Source: Deltaproteobacteria bacterium (GTDB lineage: Bacteria; Desulfobacterota; Syntrophia; Syntrophales; UBA5619). Taken from it: DNA of 32,290 nucleotides. How positions within the stretch are numbered: position 1 is the stretch's first letter; each line of letters begins with the position of its first letter. The notes below the pieces were generated by a model. That model saw only the letters and a program-made list of their open reading frames with translations, made no database searches and had not been told where the DNA came from. The stretch lies in the NCBI GenBank assembly GCA_026388375.1, contig JAPLJX010000152.1, positions 1-32,290 of the forward strand. The letters are read 5' to 3'. This document shows, in pieces, positions 10,015 through 19,038 of the stretch. The position numbers and the translations under genes were made by a program.

Positions 10015-11361
10015 ATGGCGAAACAACCCCCACCCGAAGGGTACCTCTTTTCCAGGGCCTACACGAGTTATGTGTTCCTGTTGCTCTGGTTGCTCTATTT
10101 TTTTGACTACATCGATCGAATGGTGGTCGTTTCCCTCTTCCCCTTTTTGAAAGCCGACTGGGGGCTGACCGACGCCCAATGCGGGGCCATGGTTTCCGCC
10201 GTATACTGGGCCATTATCCTCTTCTCCTTCCCCATTTCCATCCTGATTGACCGCTGGAGCCGAAAAAAGAGCATCGGCATCATGGCCGTTTTGTGGAGCC
10301 TGGCCACGGCGGCCTGCGCCTTCACCAGAAATTTCGGCCAGCTCTTTGCGGCCAGGGCTGCTATCGGAATTGGGGAAGCCGGCTATGCGCCGGGGGGGAC
10401 CGCGATGATTTCCGCCCTCTACCCCGAAAAAAGGCGGGCCTTCATGGTGGGAATCTGGAATGCCTCCATTCCGCTTGGAATGGCGGCGGGAATCGTCATC
10501 GGCGGGCTCATAGCCTCCCGTTGGGGATGGCGTCACGCCTTCGGGATCGTCGCGCTGCCCGGTTTGATCATTGCGCTGCTCTTCCTTTTCGTCAGGGACT
10601 ACAAGACGGTCGGCCTGGAAAAAACGGTGGACCGGGAATTAAGGGGACCGGAATTAAGGGGACACCTTGCTGCAAGGTGTCCCCTTAATTCCCTCAATTC
10701 CAAGAAAATGACCAAAATGGACATCGTCCGTACCTTTGCCGCAACGCCTTCCCTGATCCTGACCTACTTCGGGTTTGCCGGAATGATGTTCACCTCCATA
10801 TCGATGTCCACCTTCCTGCCCACCTATTTCCAGAGGGTGCAGGGGTTTCCGATGCAAAAGGCCACGCTGCTGGCCAGCGGAATCATGCTGACCAGCATCA
10901 TCGGCTCACCGCTGGGCGGCTGGATTGCGGACACGTGGATGAAGAAGAGGATTCAGGCCCGGTTGCTGCTCCCCTCCGTCTCCGCGCTGTTGACGGCGGC
11001 TCTGTTACTGACCGGTTTTCAACTGTTCTCCGGCGGGATGGTCCAATACGGGATTTTTCTTTTGGCGGGAATTGCATCCATCGCCTGGGCTTCATCGGCG
11101 ATCGCCGTGACCCAGGACGTTGTTCATCCGGGGTTGAGGGCGGTTTCCTACGCCCTCTGCGTCATAACCCAGAACCTGCTCGGCAGCGCGCTTGGCCCGA
11201 TTGTTACCGGCGCCTTCTCCGATCGGTATGGAATCCTGACCGCCCTGAAAATCGCCAGCGCCATGGCCCTGATCTCCTTCGTCCTTTTTTACCTGGGCTC
11301 ACGATATTACGCGCGGGATCTGGGTAAAGTGGAGAGGGTTGCGCTGACCGCCGAAGAATAA
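10015..11361 (+). CDS. MFS transporter
   Basis: 448 aa, hydrophobic; DYIDRMVVVSLFPFLKADWGLTDAQCGAMVSAVYW and IDRWSRKKSIGIMAVLWS; contains an in-frame palindrome in the central loop. Confidence 0.9.
   Translation: MAKQPPPEGYLFSRAYTSYVFLLLWLLYFFDYIDRMVVVSLFPFLKADWGLTDAQCGAMVSAVYWAIILFSFPISILIDRWSRKKSIGIMAVLWSLATAACAFTRNFGQLFAARAAIGIGEAGYAPGGTAMISALYPEKRRAFMVGIWNASIPLGMAAGIVIGGLIASRWGWRHAFGIVALPGLIIALLFLFVRDYKTVGLEKTVDRELRGPELRGHLAARCPLNSLNSKKMTKMDIVRTFAATPSLILTYFGFAGMMFTSISMSTFLPTYFQRVQGFPMQKATLLASGIMLTSIIGSPLGGWIADTWMKKRIQARLLLPSVSALLTAALLLTGFQLFSGGMVQYGIFLLAGIASIAWASSAIAVTQDVVHPGLRAVSYALCVITQNLLGSALGPIVTGAFSDRYGILTALKIASAMALISFVLFYLGSRYYARDLGKVERVALTAEE
10635..10701. repeat. REP-like palindromic element inside the MFS gene
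   Basis: Perfect 21-bp arms GGAATTAAGGGGACACCTTGC / GCAAGGTGTCCCCTTAATTCC (10650..10670, 10672..10692) around one T; preceded by partial copy GGAATTAAGGGGACC (10635..10649) and followed by CTCAATTCC. Confidence 0.85.
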
Positions 11362-11374
11362 TAGGCCAATCCTT

Positions 11375-13012
11375 TCATGCCTTGTGCCACAGCTCCTCGC
11401 GGGAAACAACCGTATCCTTCAGCCAGACCCGATCATTCTTCTCCGGATAGTCGAGGTTGTAATGCAGCCCACGGCTCTCCTTTCGCATCCGGGCGCAGGC
11501 CACGATGAGTTTGGCGGCCACGGCAATGTTCCGCAGTTCCAGCAAGTCTCGCGTGACGATGAAATTCCGGTAATATTCGTCGATCTCCCGGTTGATAAGA
11601 TCGATTCGGCGCTGCGCCCTCTCCAGCCTTTTGTCGGAACGGACGATGCCTACATAGTTCCACATGCACCGGCGGATCTCGTCCCAGTTGTGCGAGACGA
11701 CGACCGATTCATCGCTTTCCGTGGCACCTCTCGGATCCCATGGCGGGACGGTGAGCGCTTCCTCCAAATCGGGGACATGATGCCGCATCGTGTCCCCGAT
11801 CTCCCTGATGCGACGGGCGGAACGATGCGCAAAAACGACCGCCTCCAACAGTGAATTGCTTGCCAGACGGTTGGCGCCGTGCAATCCGGTGCAGGAAACC
11901 TCCCCGCAGGCGAAAAGCCCCGCGATGTTCGTTTCACCCATCTCATTCACCATGACCCCGCCGCAGAGGTAGTGTTCGGCAGGGACGACCGGGACGGGAT
12001 CCTTCGCCATATCGATGTCCAACTCCATGCACTTCTGATAGATGTTCGGAAACCGGGAAACGAGAAAATCCCTGTCCCGATGGGTGATGTCGAGCAGAAC
12101 GCAATCATCTCCGGATTTTTTCAATTCGGTGTCGATCGCCTTGGCGACGACATCGCGCGGCGCGAGGCTCTTCATCGGATGGTATTTCTCCATGAAGGTG
12201 CTGCCGTTCTTGAGCTTCAGAATCCCCCCCTCGCCGCGGACGGCTTCGCTGATCAGAAAGGATTTCGCGTCGGGGTGGTATAGGCAGGTCGGGTGAAACT
12301 GGATGAACTCCATGTTGGCGATCCTGGCGCCTGCGCGGTAGGCCATCGCGATCCCGTCGGCCGTGGCGATGTCCGGATTGGTGGTGATCAGGTAGACCTT
12401 GCCGACGCCGCCGGTGGACAACATAACGTATTTGGCCCGGAAGGTATGGACCTCGTTCTTGGCTATATCCAGCACGTAGGCGCCGAGACAACGGTCATGC
12501 TCGATCTTTTGGCCGAGGGCGGAGGACTTCATGATCAGATCGATGGCAATGTGGTTTTCGAAGATTTGGATGTTATCATTTTTCCCGGCCTTCTCGTGAA
12601 GCGCCCGTTCGATCTCCCGCCCGGTCAGATCTTTGGCATGGACGACCCTTCTCATCGAATGGCCTCCCTCCCGGCCGAGATCGAACCGCTCCGGCTCCGC
12701 CTCCGAGTGGGTGAATTCCACACCCCATTGCACCAATTCGCGGAGCCTCTCCGGCCCCTCCGTCACGACGAAACGGACGACCTCTTCGTTCGAGAGTCCG
12801 GCGCCGCAGGTGAGCGTATCGTCGATGTGATACTGGAAGCGGTCCGTCTGGTCCTGGACGACGGCAATCCCGCCCTGTGCCAGATTCGTATTCGAGTCGG
12901 TCTTGTCTTTCTTGGTGACCATGGCGACGCTGCCCAGTTCCGCAGCCTTGATCGCGAAGCTGAGACCCGCAATGCCGGTGCCCAGAACAAGAAAATCGGT
13001 ATAGATTTCCAT
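11375..13012 (-). CDS. nadB: L-aspartate oxidase
   Basis: 545 aa; [97 protein letters not shown]. Confidence 0.95.
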   Translation of the reverse strand: MEIYTDFLVLGTGIAGLSFAIKAAELGSVAMVTKKDKTDSNTNLAQGGIAVVQDQTDRFQYHIDDTLTCGAGLSNEEVVRFVVTEGPERLRELVQWGVEFTHSEAEPERFDLGREGGHSMRRVVHAKDLTGREIERALHEKAGKNDNIQIFENHIAIDLIMKSSALGQKIEHDRCLGAYVLDIAKNEVHTFRAKYVMLSTGGVGKVYLITTNPDIATADGIAMAYRAGARIANMEFIQFHPTCLYHPDAKSFLISEAVRGEGGILKLKNGSTFMEKYHPMKSLAPRDVVAKAIDTELKKSGDDCVLLDITHRDRDFLVSRFPNIYQKCMELDIDMAKDPVPVVPAEHYLCGGVMVNEMGETNIAGLFACGEVSCTGLHGANRLASNSLLEAVVFAHRSARRIREIGDTMRHHVPDLEEALTVPPWDPRGATESDESVVVSHNWDEIRRCMWNYVGIVRSDKRLERAQRRIDLINREIDEYYRNFIVTRDLLELRNIAVAAKLIVACARMRKESRGLHYNLDYPEKNDRVWLKDTVVSREELWHKA

Positions 13013-13109
13013 AGTTGTCTCTTTCTTGAAAAGTTTGTTTGCAAAAACCGGCCAATTCTATATATATTTTCCGCACTTTTGTAAAAGAAAATGTGCGGGG
13101 GATGGCTTG

Positions 13110-13984
13110 ATGGTGGTCCTGGGTATAGAATCTTCCTGTGATGAAACGGCGGCCGCGGTGGTCGGGGACGGAAGCGTCCTGCTCTCCAATGTGATTGCCT
13201 CACAGGTGAAGGTGCATGAGCGCTACGGAGGCGTTGTCCCGGAGATCGCCTCCCGCAAGCATATCGAGGCGATCGTGCCGGTGATCCTCCAGGCCATGGA
13301 GGATGCGGGGATGACCCTGGCCGGGATCGACGGTATCGCCGTGACGCGAGGGCCGGGGCTGATCGGGTCCCTCCTTCTCGGTTTGTCTGCAGCCAAGACG
13401 ATCGCCTTTGCCCCAAGGCTCCCGCTTGTCGGGGTCGATCACCTGGAGGGGCACGTCGCAGCCGCAAGGCCTTCGACAAGGCCGCAAAGCTGTTGGAGAT
13501 CGGCTATCCGGGAGGGGTGGTGATCGACCGCCTCGCGAAGCAGGGCAATCGCGAGGCATTTCCATTTCCGCGGGCGATGCGGGAAAGTCTGGATTTCAGC
13601 TTCAGCGGCCTGAAGACCTCCCTTTTGACGAGACTCAAGAAGCGGGGCGCCCCTTTTACCCCTGAGGAGTTGCCCGATCTGACGGCGTCTTATCAGGAGG
13701 CGATCTGCGATGTCCTGGTGGAGAAGACCCTCCGCGCCGCGGCGATGGTCTCGGTGACCCGCGTCGTCATCTGCGGGGGGGTGGCCGCGAACAGTCGCCT
13801 GCGGGAACGTTTCCGGAACGAGGGGGCCTCCGCGGGGATCGAGGTTTTCATACCGCCTCCGGTTCTCTGCACCGACAACGCGGCGATGATTGCCGTGGTC
13901 GGAACGCATCTCCTCAAAGCGGGACGAAGGGACGGGCTTGACCTGAATGCCGTCTCCCGCTGGCCCCTCACGGTTAACCCATGA
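13110..13984 (+). pseudogene. tsaD: tRNA threonylcarbamoyladenosine biosynthesis protein TsaD, disrupted by internal deletion/frameshift
   Basis: N-terminal [42 protein letters not shown], then frame change to [66 protein letters not shown]; the expected VSGGHT segment between them is absent. Confidence 0.88.
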
Positions 13985-14430
13985 TCCTGAAAAAGCGAAT
14001 CCGGACCTTTTACGAGAGATTCATCAGCCTGAAGGGTGAGCCCGCACAGATCGCCGCTGGGGTGGCGATCGGCGTCTTCGTCGGCGTGACGCCGACGATT
14101 CCGTTCCATACGGGGATCATCGTCCTGATCTGTCTCCTCTTCCGCCAGAACATCACGGCAGGTTACCTCGGCGCGTTGATCATCTCCAATCCGCTGACCG
14201 CCCCTCTGCTCTACGTCGCCCAGTATGAACTCGGCCGATTCCTGCTGGGGATGGAGCGCAGCCGTTTCGAACTCATCGATCACACCCTGGGCAGCTTCGC
14301 TGCACTGGGGTGGGAGATCCTGCTGCCGCTGCTGACAGGCGGCATCCTGATGGCCCCATTTTTTGCCGTCCCGGCCTATTTCGTCGCGCGCCGGCTGATC
14401 ACATTGATCCGGGCGAGGGGCAAAAGATGA
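13981..14430 (+). CDS. DUF2062 domain-containing protein
   Basis: 149 aa; PAQIAAGVAIGVFVGVTPTIPFHTGIIVLICLLFRQNITAGYLGALIISNPLTAPLLY typical of DUF2062; ATGA overlap with rsmA. Confidence 0.82.
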   Translation: MILKKRIRTFYERFISLKGEPAQIAAGVAIGVFVGVTPTIPFHTGIIVLICLLFRQNITAGYLGALIISNPLTAPLLYVAQYELGRFLLGMERSRFELIDHTLGSFAALGWEILLPLLTGGILMAPFFAVPAYFVARRLITLIRARGKR

Positions 14431-15281
14431 TATCCGTCCGAAAAATGCTCGCCCGGTATGATATCCATCCCCGGAAGAGACTGGGACAGTCCTTCCTGGA
14501 GGACTTGAACATCATCCGAAGGATCGTCGCGCTCGCCGAACCCGCAGAGGATGATACGATCGTCGAAATCGGCGCCGGCCTCGGCTTCATGACGGAGGAA
14601 CTGGCGAAGAGGGCAGGACGGGTGATCGCCATCGAGGTCGATCCGCGGCTGACGGCTATTCTGCGGGAGCGATTCACCGGACAGGACCGGGTGGAGGTCG
14701 TGCAGATGGATGTCCTGAAGTACGATTTTTCCTCCGCCTGTCCGGGGGAAAGAATCAAGGTTGTCGGAAATATTCCCTACCATATCTCCTCGCCGATCCT
14801 CTTTCGTCTGCTCGACTTTCGGCGGTCGATCTCGTCGATGATCCTGATGTTCCAGAAGGAACTGGCGGACCGGATTGCGGCGCTTCCGGGGACGAAGGAT
14901 TACGGCATCCCTTCGGTCATCGTCGCAAAGTATACGAGGGCCGTATGCGAAATGACGGTCCCGCCGACCTGCTTTTATCCGGTGCCGGACGTGGTTTCGT
15001 CCGTTCTGCGGATGGAGGTCCGCCGGGAGCCCGAGCTTCCGGATGGGGCGCTGTTTGCAAACATCGTCCGGGCGGCCTTCGCCCGGCGAAGAAAAACCCT
15101 CTGGAACAACCTCCGCCGGATCGGTCTTCCGGAGGAAATGGTCGATCGGGTGTTCGTCCGAAGCGGCATCGACCGAACCAGAAGGGCGGAGACCCTGTCG
15201 GTCGAGGAATTCTCCCGGCTGACAACCGCATGGATCGAGAGCGGCGCGACAAAATTTCTTGACAAACCCAAGGGCCTCTGA
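14427..15281 (+). CDS. rsmA: 16S rRNA (adenine(1518)-N(6)/adenine(1519)-N(6))-dimethyltransferase RsmA
   Basis: RKRLGQSFLEDLNIIRRIV, VEIGAGLGFMTEELA, VVGNIPYHISSPILFRLL; start at the ATG overlapping the DUF2062 stop. Confidence 0.94.
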   Translation: MISVRKMLARYDIHPRKRLGQSFLEDLNIIRRIVALAEPAEDDTIVEIGAGLGFMTEELAKRAGRVIAIEVDPRLTAILRERFTGQDRVEVVQMDVLKYDFSSACPGERIKVVGNIPYHISSPILFRLLDFRRSISSMILMFQKELADRIAALPGTKDYGIPSVIVAKYTRAVCEMTVPPTCFYPVPDVVSSVLRMEVRREPELPDGALFANIVRAAFARRRKTLWNNLRRIGLPEEMVDRVFVRSGIDRTRRAETLSVEEFSRLTTAWIESGATKFLDKPKGL

Positions 15282-15340
15282 TAGGGGAACGTCGACGCTT
15301 GGATCCGGCAACGGACTGGGACGGGGGAACATCGGAGTTC

Positions 15341-15403
15341 ATGAATACGGAAGAATGCCTCTCGTCTTGGACGCAGGGGCTTTTTTATTGGGGTGAGATG
15401 TGA
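15341..15403 (+). CDS. Putative 20-aa leader peptide overlapping the panC start
   Basis: ATG after GGAG; reads MNTEECLSSWTQGLFYWGEM*; its TGA overlaps the panC GTG start (GTGA). Confidence 0.35.
   Translation: MNTEECLSSWTQGLFYWGEM
15357..15386 (+). terminator. Intrinsic terminator-like hairpin immediately upstream of panC
   Basis: GCCTCTCGTC - TTG - GACGCAGGGGC stem (one bulge, one G-T pair) followed by T6. Confidence 0.6.
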
Positions 15404-16281
15404 AGATCATTCAATCCGCGGCAGAAATGCAGGAATTTTCGGAGGCTGAACGATGCCGCGGGCGGCGGGTCGCCTTTGTCCCGACGATGGGATACTTTCA
15501 TGAGGGGCATTTGAACCTGATGCGGATCGGACGCAAACGGGGGGATTGCCTCGTCGTCAGCATCTATGTCAATCCCGCCCAGTTCGCCCCGACGGAGGAT
15601 ATGGATGCCTATCCGCGCGATTTCGAAAGAGACAGAACGCTTGCCGAAGGGTTGGGCGTCGATGTGATCTTTTGTCCGGACAACCGGGAGATGTACCCGG
15701 AAGGCTATCAGACCCATGTCGAGGTGGAGGGGGTCACGAACAACCTCTGTGGCATTTCCCGTCCGCGATTTTTCCGGGGGGTGACGACGGTCTGCACGAA
15801 GCTCTTCCATATCGTCAAACCCCATATCACGATATTCGGGAAGAAGGATTTCCAGCAGTATGTCACGATCCGGCGGATGGTCCGCGATCTGAATATGGAC
15901 ATCGAGGTGGTCGGCATGGATACGACGCGCGAGCCAGACGGACTAGCGATGAGCTCGCGGAATGTCTACCTGAACCCGGAAGAGAGAAAATCCGCCCTGA
16001 GCCTGAGCCGATCCCTTAACCTTGCCGGGGAGCTCTACGACAACGGGGAGCGGGACGCCTCTTCCATTCTGGGGAAAGTGCGTGCATGGATCGCCGGTTA
16101 TCCGCACACGGAGATCGATTATGCCCAAATCTGTGATGTGATGACCATGAAGGACGCGGCGCGGATCGAGGGCGAATGCGTGCTGGCTCTGGCGGTCCGG
16201 GTCGGGAAGACAAGATTGATCGACAACCGCGTCTTCGGGGAATCCCTGGAAACCGGAGAAGGAATATTGGGAGGAAGATGA
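15400..16281 (+). CDS. panC: Pantoate--beta-alanine ligase
   Basis: GTG start; FVPTMGYFHEGHLNLMR, VSIYVNPAQFAPTEDMDAYPRDFERD, FGKKDFQQYVTIRRMVRDLN, MSSRNVYLNPEER. Confidence 0.95.
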   Translation: MKIIQSAAEMQEFSEAERCRGRRVAFVPTMGYFHEGHLNLMRIGRKRGDCLVVSIYVNPAQFAPTEDMDAYPRDFERDRTLAEGLGVDVIFCPDNREMYPEGYQTHVEVEGVTNNLCGISRPRFFRGVTTVCTKLFHIVKPHITIFGKKDFQQYVTIRRMVRDLNMDIEVVGMDTTREPDGLAMSSRNVYLNPEERKSALSLSRSLNLAGELYDNGERDASSILGKVRAWIAGYPHTEIDYAQICDVMTMKDAARIEGECVLALAVRVGKTRLIDNRVFGESLETGEGILGGR

Positions 16282-16643
16282 TCATGCAGAGGTTCATGCT
16301 CAAGTCGAAGCTCCATCGGGCGACGGTGACCGACGCGGATCTCCATTACGAGGGCAGCATTTCGATTGACGAACAGCTCATGGGGGCGGCGGAGCTCCTC
16401 CCCTATGAAAAGGTCGCCATCTATGATGTTTCGAACGGGGAGCGATTTGAAACCTACATCATTCCGGGCCCCAAAGATTCGGGGACCATCTGTCTCAACG
16501 GTGCGGCGGCGAGGAAGGTCACTCGCGGGGATCTGATCATCATCGCCAGTTATGTGATGGTCGATGAGGCGGACGCAGCAAACTGGTCTCCGAAGTGCAT
16601 CCTCCTCGATGAAAAGAACAGGATCAAACATCGGCCGGCATAA
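16278..16643 (+). CDS. panD: Aspartate 1-decarboxylase
   Basis: MLKSKLHRATVTDADLHYEGSISID with Gly-Ser autocleavage site; NGERFETYIIPG; overlaps panC by 4 nt. Confidence 0.94.
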   Translation: MIMQRFMLKSKLHRATVTDADLHYEGSISIDEQLMGAAELLPYEKVAIYDVSNGERFETYIIPGPKDSGTICLNGAAARKVTRGDLIIIASYVMVDEADAANWSPKCILLDEKNRIKHRPA

Positions 16644-16743
16644 AGAGACGCTGGAACGTCTCCGGATGCGCTTCCATGCTGGAACGTGGGAACGATGGAA
16701 GTCGTTTCGGATGTCAGCGATTTCTTCAAATGATCTCCAAAAC

Positions 16744-16780
16744 ACCGGGCAGAGAATTTCCCTGCCCGGTTCGGTCTTTT
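16744..16780 (+). terminator. Intrinsic terminator after panD
   Basis: ACCGGGCAG - 9 nt - CTGCCCGGT followed by TCGGTCTTTT. Confidence 0.65.
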
Positions 16781-16794
16781 CACCAAATAAACCA

Positions 16795-16823
16795 TTGAAA
16801 CCATTTTTTGATTCTGGTATGGA
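16795..16823 (+). promoter_or_regulatory. Candidate promoter of the DUF502 gene
   Basis: TTGAAA - 17 nt - TATGGA. Confidence 0.35.
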
Positions 16824-16859
16824 TTCGCGCACGCGATGCAATCGTAAAAAAGGACGGGA

Positions 16860-17522
16860 ATGCTGAAAAAGAAACTGAAGAGGATCTTTCTAACCGGTCT
16901 GGCCGTTGTCATTCCGGTGGGACTCACGATCTATATCCTCTCCTTCATCATGGGTATCATGGATAACCTCCTGCGGGTTATTCCTACGCAATATCAGCCT
17001 GATAACTTGTTGCATGTTCATATCCCCGGATTGGGCGCCATCGTCACGGTCATTCTCATCTTCGTCTGCGGTCTTGTGACGAAGAGCTACCTCGGAAACC
17101 GCTTGGTCCGCTTCGGCGAACATCTTGTCGGAAAGATTCCGTTCGTCCGGAGCGTCTATCAGGCCATCAAACGGATTGCCGACAGTCTCTTTATGGACAA
17201 GGCACAGAGTTTTAAGAGTGTCGTCATGGTTGAGTATCCCCGTCGCGGGGTTTACAGCGTTGGATTCATCACCGGAACCCCCAACGAAGAAATCCAGAAT
17301 ATTATCGGGCAGAAAAGCCCCTGCGTCGGTGTTTTTATGCCGCTTGCGCTGACGCCGACGACGGGATTTTTCATCATGGTTCCCCGGGATGAACTGATCG
17401 AACTCCGCATGACTGTGGAAGAGGCCTTTACCCTGATCATTTCAGCGGGGATTGTAACGCCACATGAGGACCTCACCATTGTCGAGCGGGAAGAACCTCC
17501 CTTACGAGAACAACCCCAATGA
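16860..17522 (+). CDS. DUF502 domain-containing membrane protein
   Basis: 220 aa; KRIFLTGLAVVIPVGLTIYILSFIMGIMDN, IPGLGAIVTVILIFVCGLVTKSYLGNRLV, GVFMPLALTPTTGFFIMVPRDEL. Confidence 0.87.
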   Translation: MLKKKLKRIFLTGLAVVIPVGLTIYILSFIMGIMDNLLRVIPTQYQPDNLLHVHIPGLGAIVTVILIFVCGLVTKSYLGNRLVRFGEHLVGKIPFVRSVYQAIKRIADSLFMDKAQSFKSVVMVEYPRRGVYSVGFITGTPNEEIQNIIGQKSPCVGVFMPLALTPTTGFFIMVPRDELIELRMTVEEAFTLIISAGIVTPHEDLTIVEREEPPLREQPQ

Positions 17523-17597
17523 ACCCCAAAGGCTTATTTTCGAGGAGTGATCCGTGCGGTGAAACCGAAACGAAATCAATAAAAAGGAGTTTGAACC

Positions 17598-19022
17598 ATG
17601 AAATTTTTGCAAATGGATAAAAAGCTGCCTTGCAAGATTGCCGATCCGTCTCTGGCGGCCTGGGGTCGGGAGGAGATTCGTCTTTCCGAAAATGAGATGC
17701 CGGGCCTGATGGCCGTCCGGAAAAAGTACGGTACCAAAAAACCGTTGGCCGGCCTGAAGATCATGGGCAGCCTGCACATGACGATTCAGACAGCCATGCT
17801 GATCGAGACGCTGAAGGAACTTGGGGCTGATCTCCGCTGGGCATCCTGTAACATCTTCTCCACACAGGACCATGCCGCGGCCGCGATCGCCCAGGCGGGA
17901 ACCGCTGCCGTGTTTGCGTGGAAGGGTGAGTCTCTGCAGGAATACTGGTGGTGCACCGAGCAGGCGCTGACCTGGCCCGACGGCACGGGGCCGGATCTGA
18001 TCGTCGATGACGGCGGGGATGCAACGCTGATGGTCCATGAAGGCGTGCGGGTGGAAAATGACCCCCCGATACTGAAACAGCCATGTGATAACAAAGAGTT
18101 AAAGATCGTTCGGGAGCGCCTTGCCCACCGCCTGAAGACGTCGCCGCAACACTGGCACAAAGTGGCATCACATATCCGCGGGGTTTCCGAGGAGACCACG
18201 ACGGGTGTGCACCGCCTCTACCAGATGGCCAGGGAGGGACAACTTCTCTTCCCCGCCATCAATGTGAACGATTCGGTGACCAAGTCGAAATTCGACAATC
18301 TTTACGGCTGCCGGGAATCCCTGGCGGACGGCATCAAAAGGGCCACGGACATCATGGTGGCCGGCAAGGCGGTGGTCATCTGCGGCTACGGCGATGTCGG
18401 CAAGGGGTGCGCCCAGTCCATGCGGGGCTTCGGCGCCCGTGTGATCATCTCGGAAATCGACCCGATCTGCGCGCTCCAGGCGGCCATGGAGGGGTACGAG
18501 GTGACCGCCCTCGATGACGTCCTTGCCAAAGGGGATATCTTCATCACGGCGACCGGCTGCTGCGACGTCATCACCGGCCGGCAGATGGAAAAGATGAAAA
18601 ACGAGGCCATCGTCTGCAATATCGGCCATTTTGACAGCGAGATCGATATTCATTATCTGGAAAATACGCCCGGCTGCAAGCGCATGTCGGTCAAACCGCA
18701 GGTGGACAAATGGACGCTGAAATCGGGCAGAAGCATTATCGTTCTGGCCGAAGGACGTCTGGTGAATCTCGGTTGTGCGACCGGCCACGCCAGCTTTGTG
18801 ATGAGCAACAGCTTTACCAACCAGTGCCTCGCGCAACTGGAACTGGCTGCCGGCAAACTGAAACCGGGCGTTTATACGCTGCCCAAGAAGCTGGATGAAG
18901 AGGTGGCCCGACTTCATCTGAAGCGTCTGGGGGCGAAGCTGTCGAAGCTTTCCAAAAAACAGGCAAACTATCTCGGGATACCTGTCGGAGGGCCATTCAA
19001 GCCGGACTATTACCGGTATTGA
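17598..19022 (+). CDS. ahcY: Adenosylhomocysteinase
   Basis: 474 aa; [70 protein letters not shown]-terminal KPDYYRY; AAGGAG RBS. Confidence 0.97.
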   Translation: MKFLQMDKKLPCKIADPSLAAWGREEIRLSENEMPGLMAVRKKYGTKKPLAGLKIMGSLHMTIQTAMLIETLKELGADLRWASCNIFSTQDHAAAAIAQAGTAAVFAWKGESLQEYWWCTEQALTWPDGTGPDLIVDDGGDATLMVHEGVRVENDPPILKQPCDNKELKIVRERLAHRLKTSPQHWHKVASHIRGVSEETTTGVHRLYQMAREGQLLFPAINVNDSVTKSKFDNLYGCRESLADGIKRATDIMVAGKAVVICGYGDVGKGCAQSMRGFGARVIISEIDPICALQAAMEGYEVTALDDVLAKGDIFITATGCCDVITGRQMEKMKNEAIVCNIGHFDSEIDIHYLENTPGCKRMSVKPQVDKWTLKSGRSIIVLAEGRLVNLGCATGHASFVMSNSFTNQCLAQLELAAGKLKPGVYTLPKKLDEEVARLHLKRLGAKLSKLSKKQANYLGIPVGGPFKPDYYRY

Positions 19023-19038
19023 AAAAATAGAGAAGGCT

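Noticed and set aside
9970-10536. 188-aa minus-strand ORF
   Set aside because: Antisense to the MFS gene; composition consistent with reverse complement of a membrane protein gene.
12293-13084. 263-aa plus-strand ORF
   Set aside because: Antisense to nadB; no family signature.
13440-13500. Programmed frameshifting in tsaD
   Set aside because: Not a simple -1/+1 slip: a whole conserved segment is absent and no slippery heptamer or pseudoknot was evident.
14376-15332. 318-aa minus-strand ORF
   Set aside because: Antisense to rsmA, which has clear methyltransferase motifs.
17523-17597. SAH riboswitch upstream of ahcY
   Set aside because: CGAGGAGTGATCCGTGCGG is faintly similar to the conserved start, but the 75-nt region is too short and lacks the rest of the consensus as I know it.
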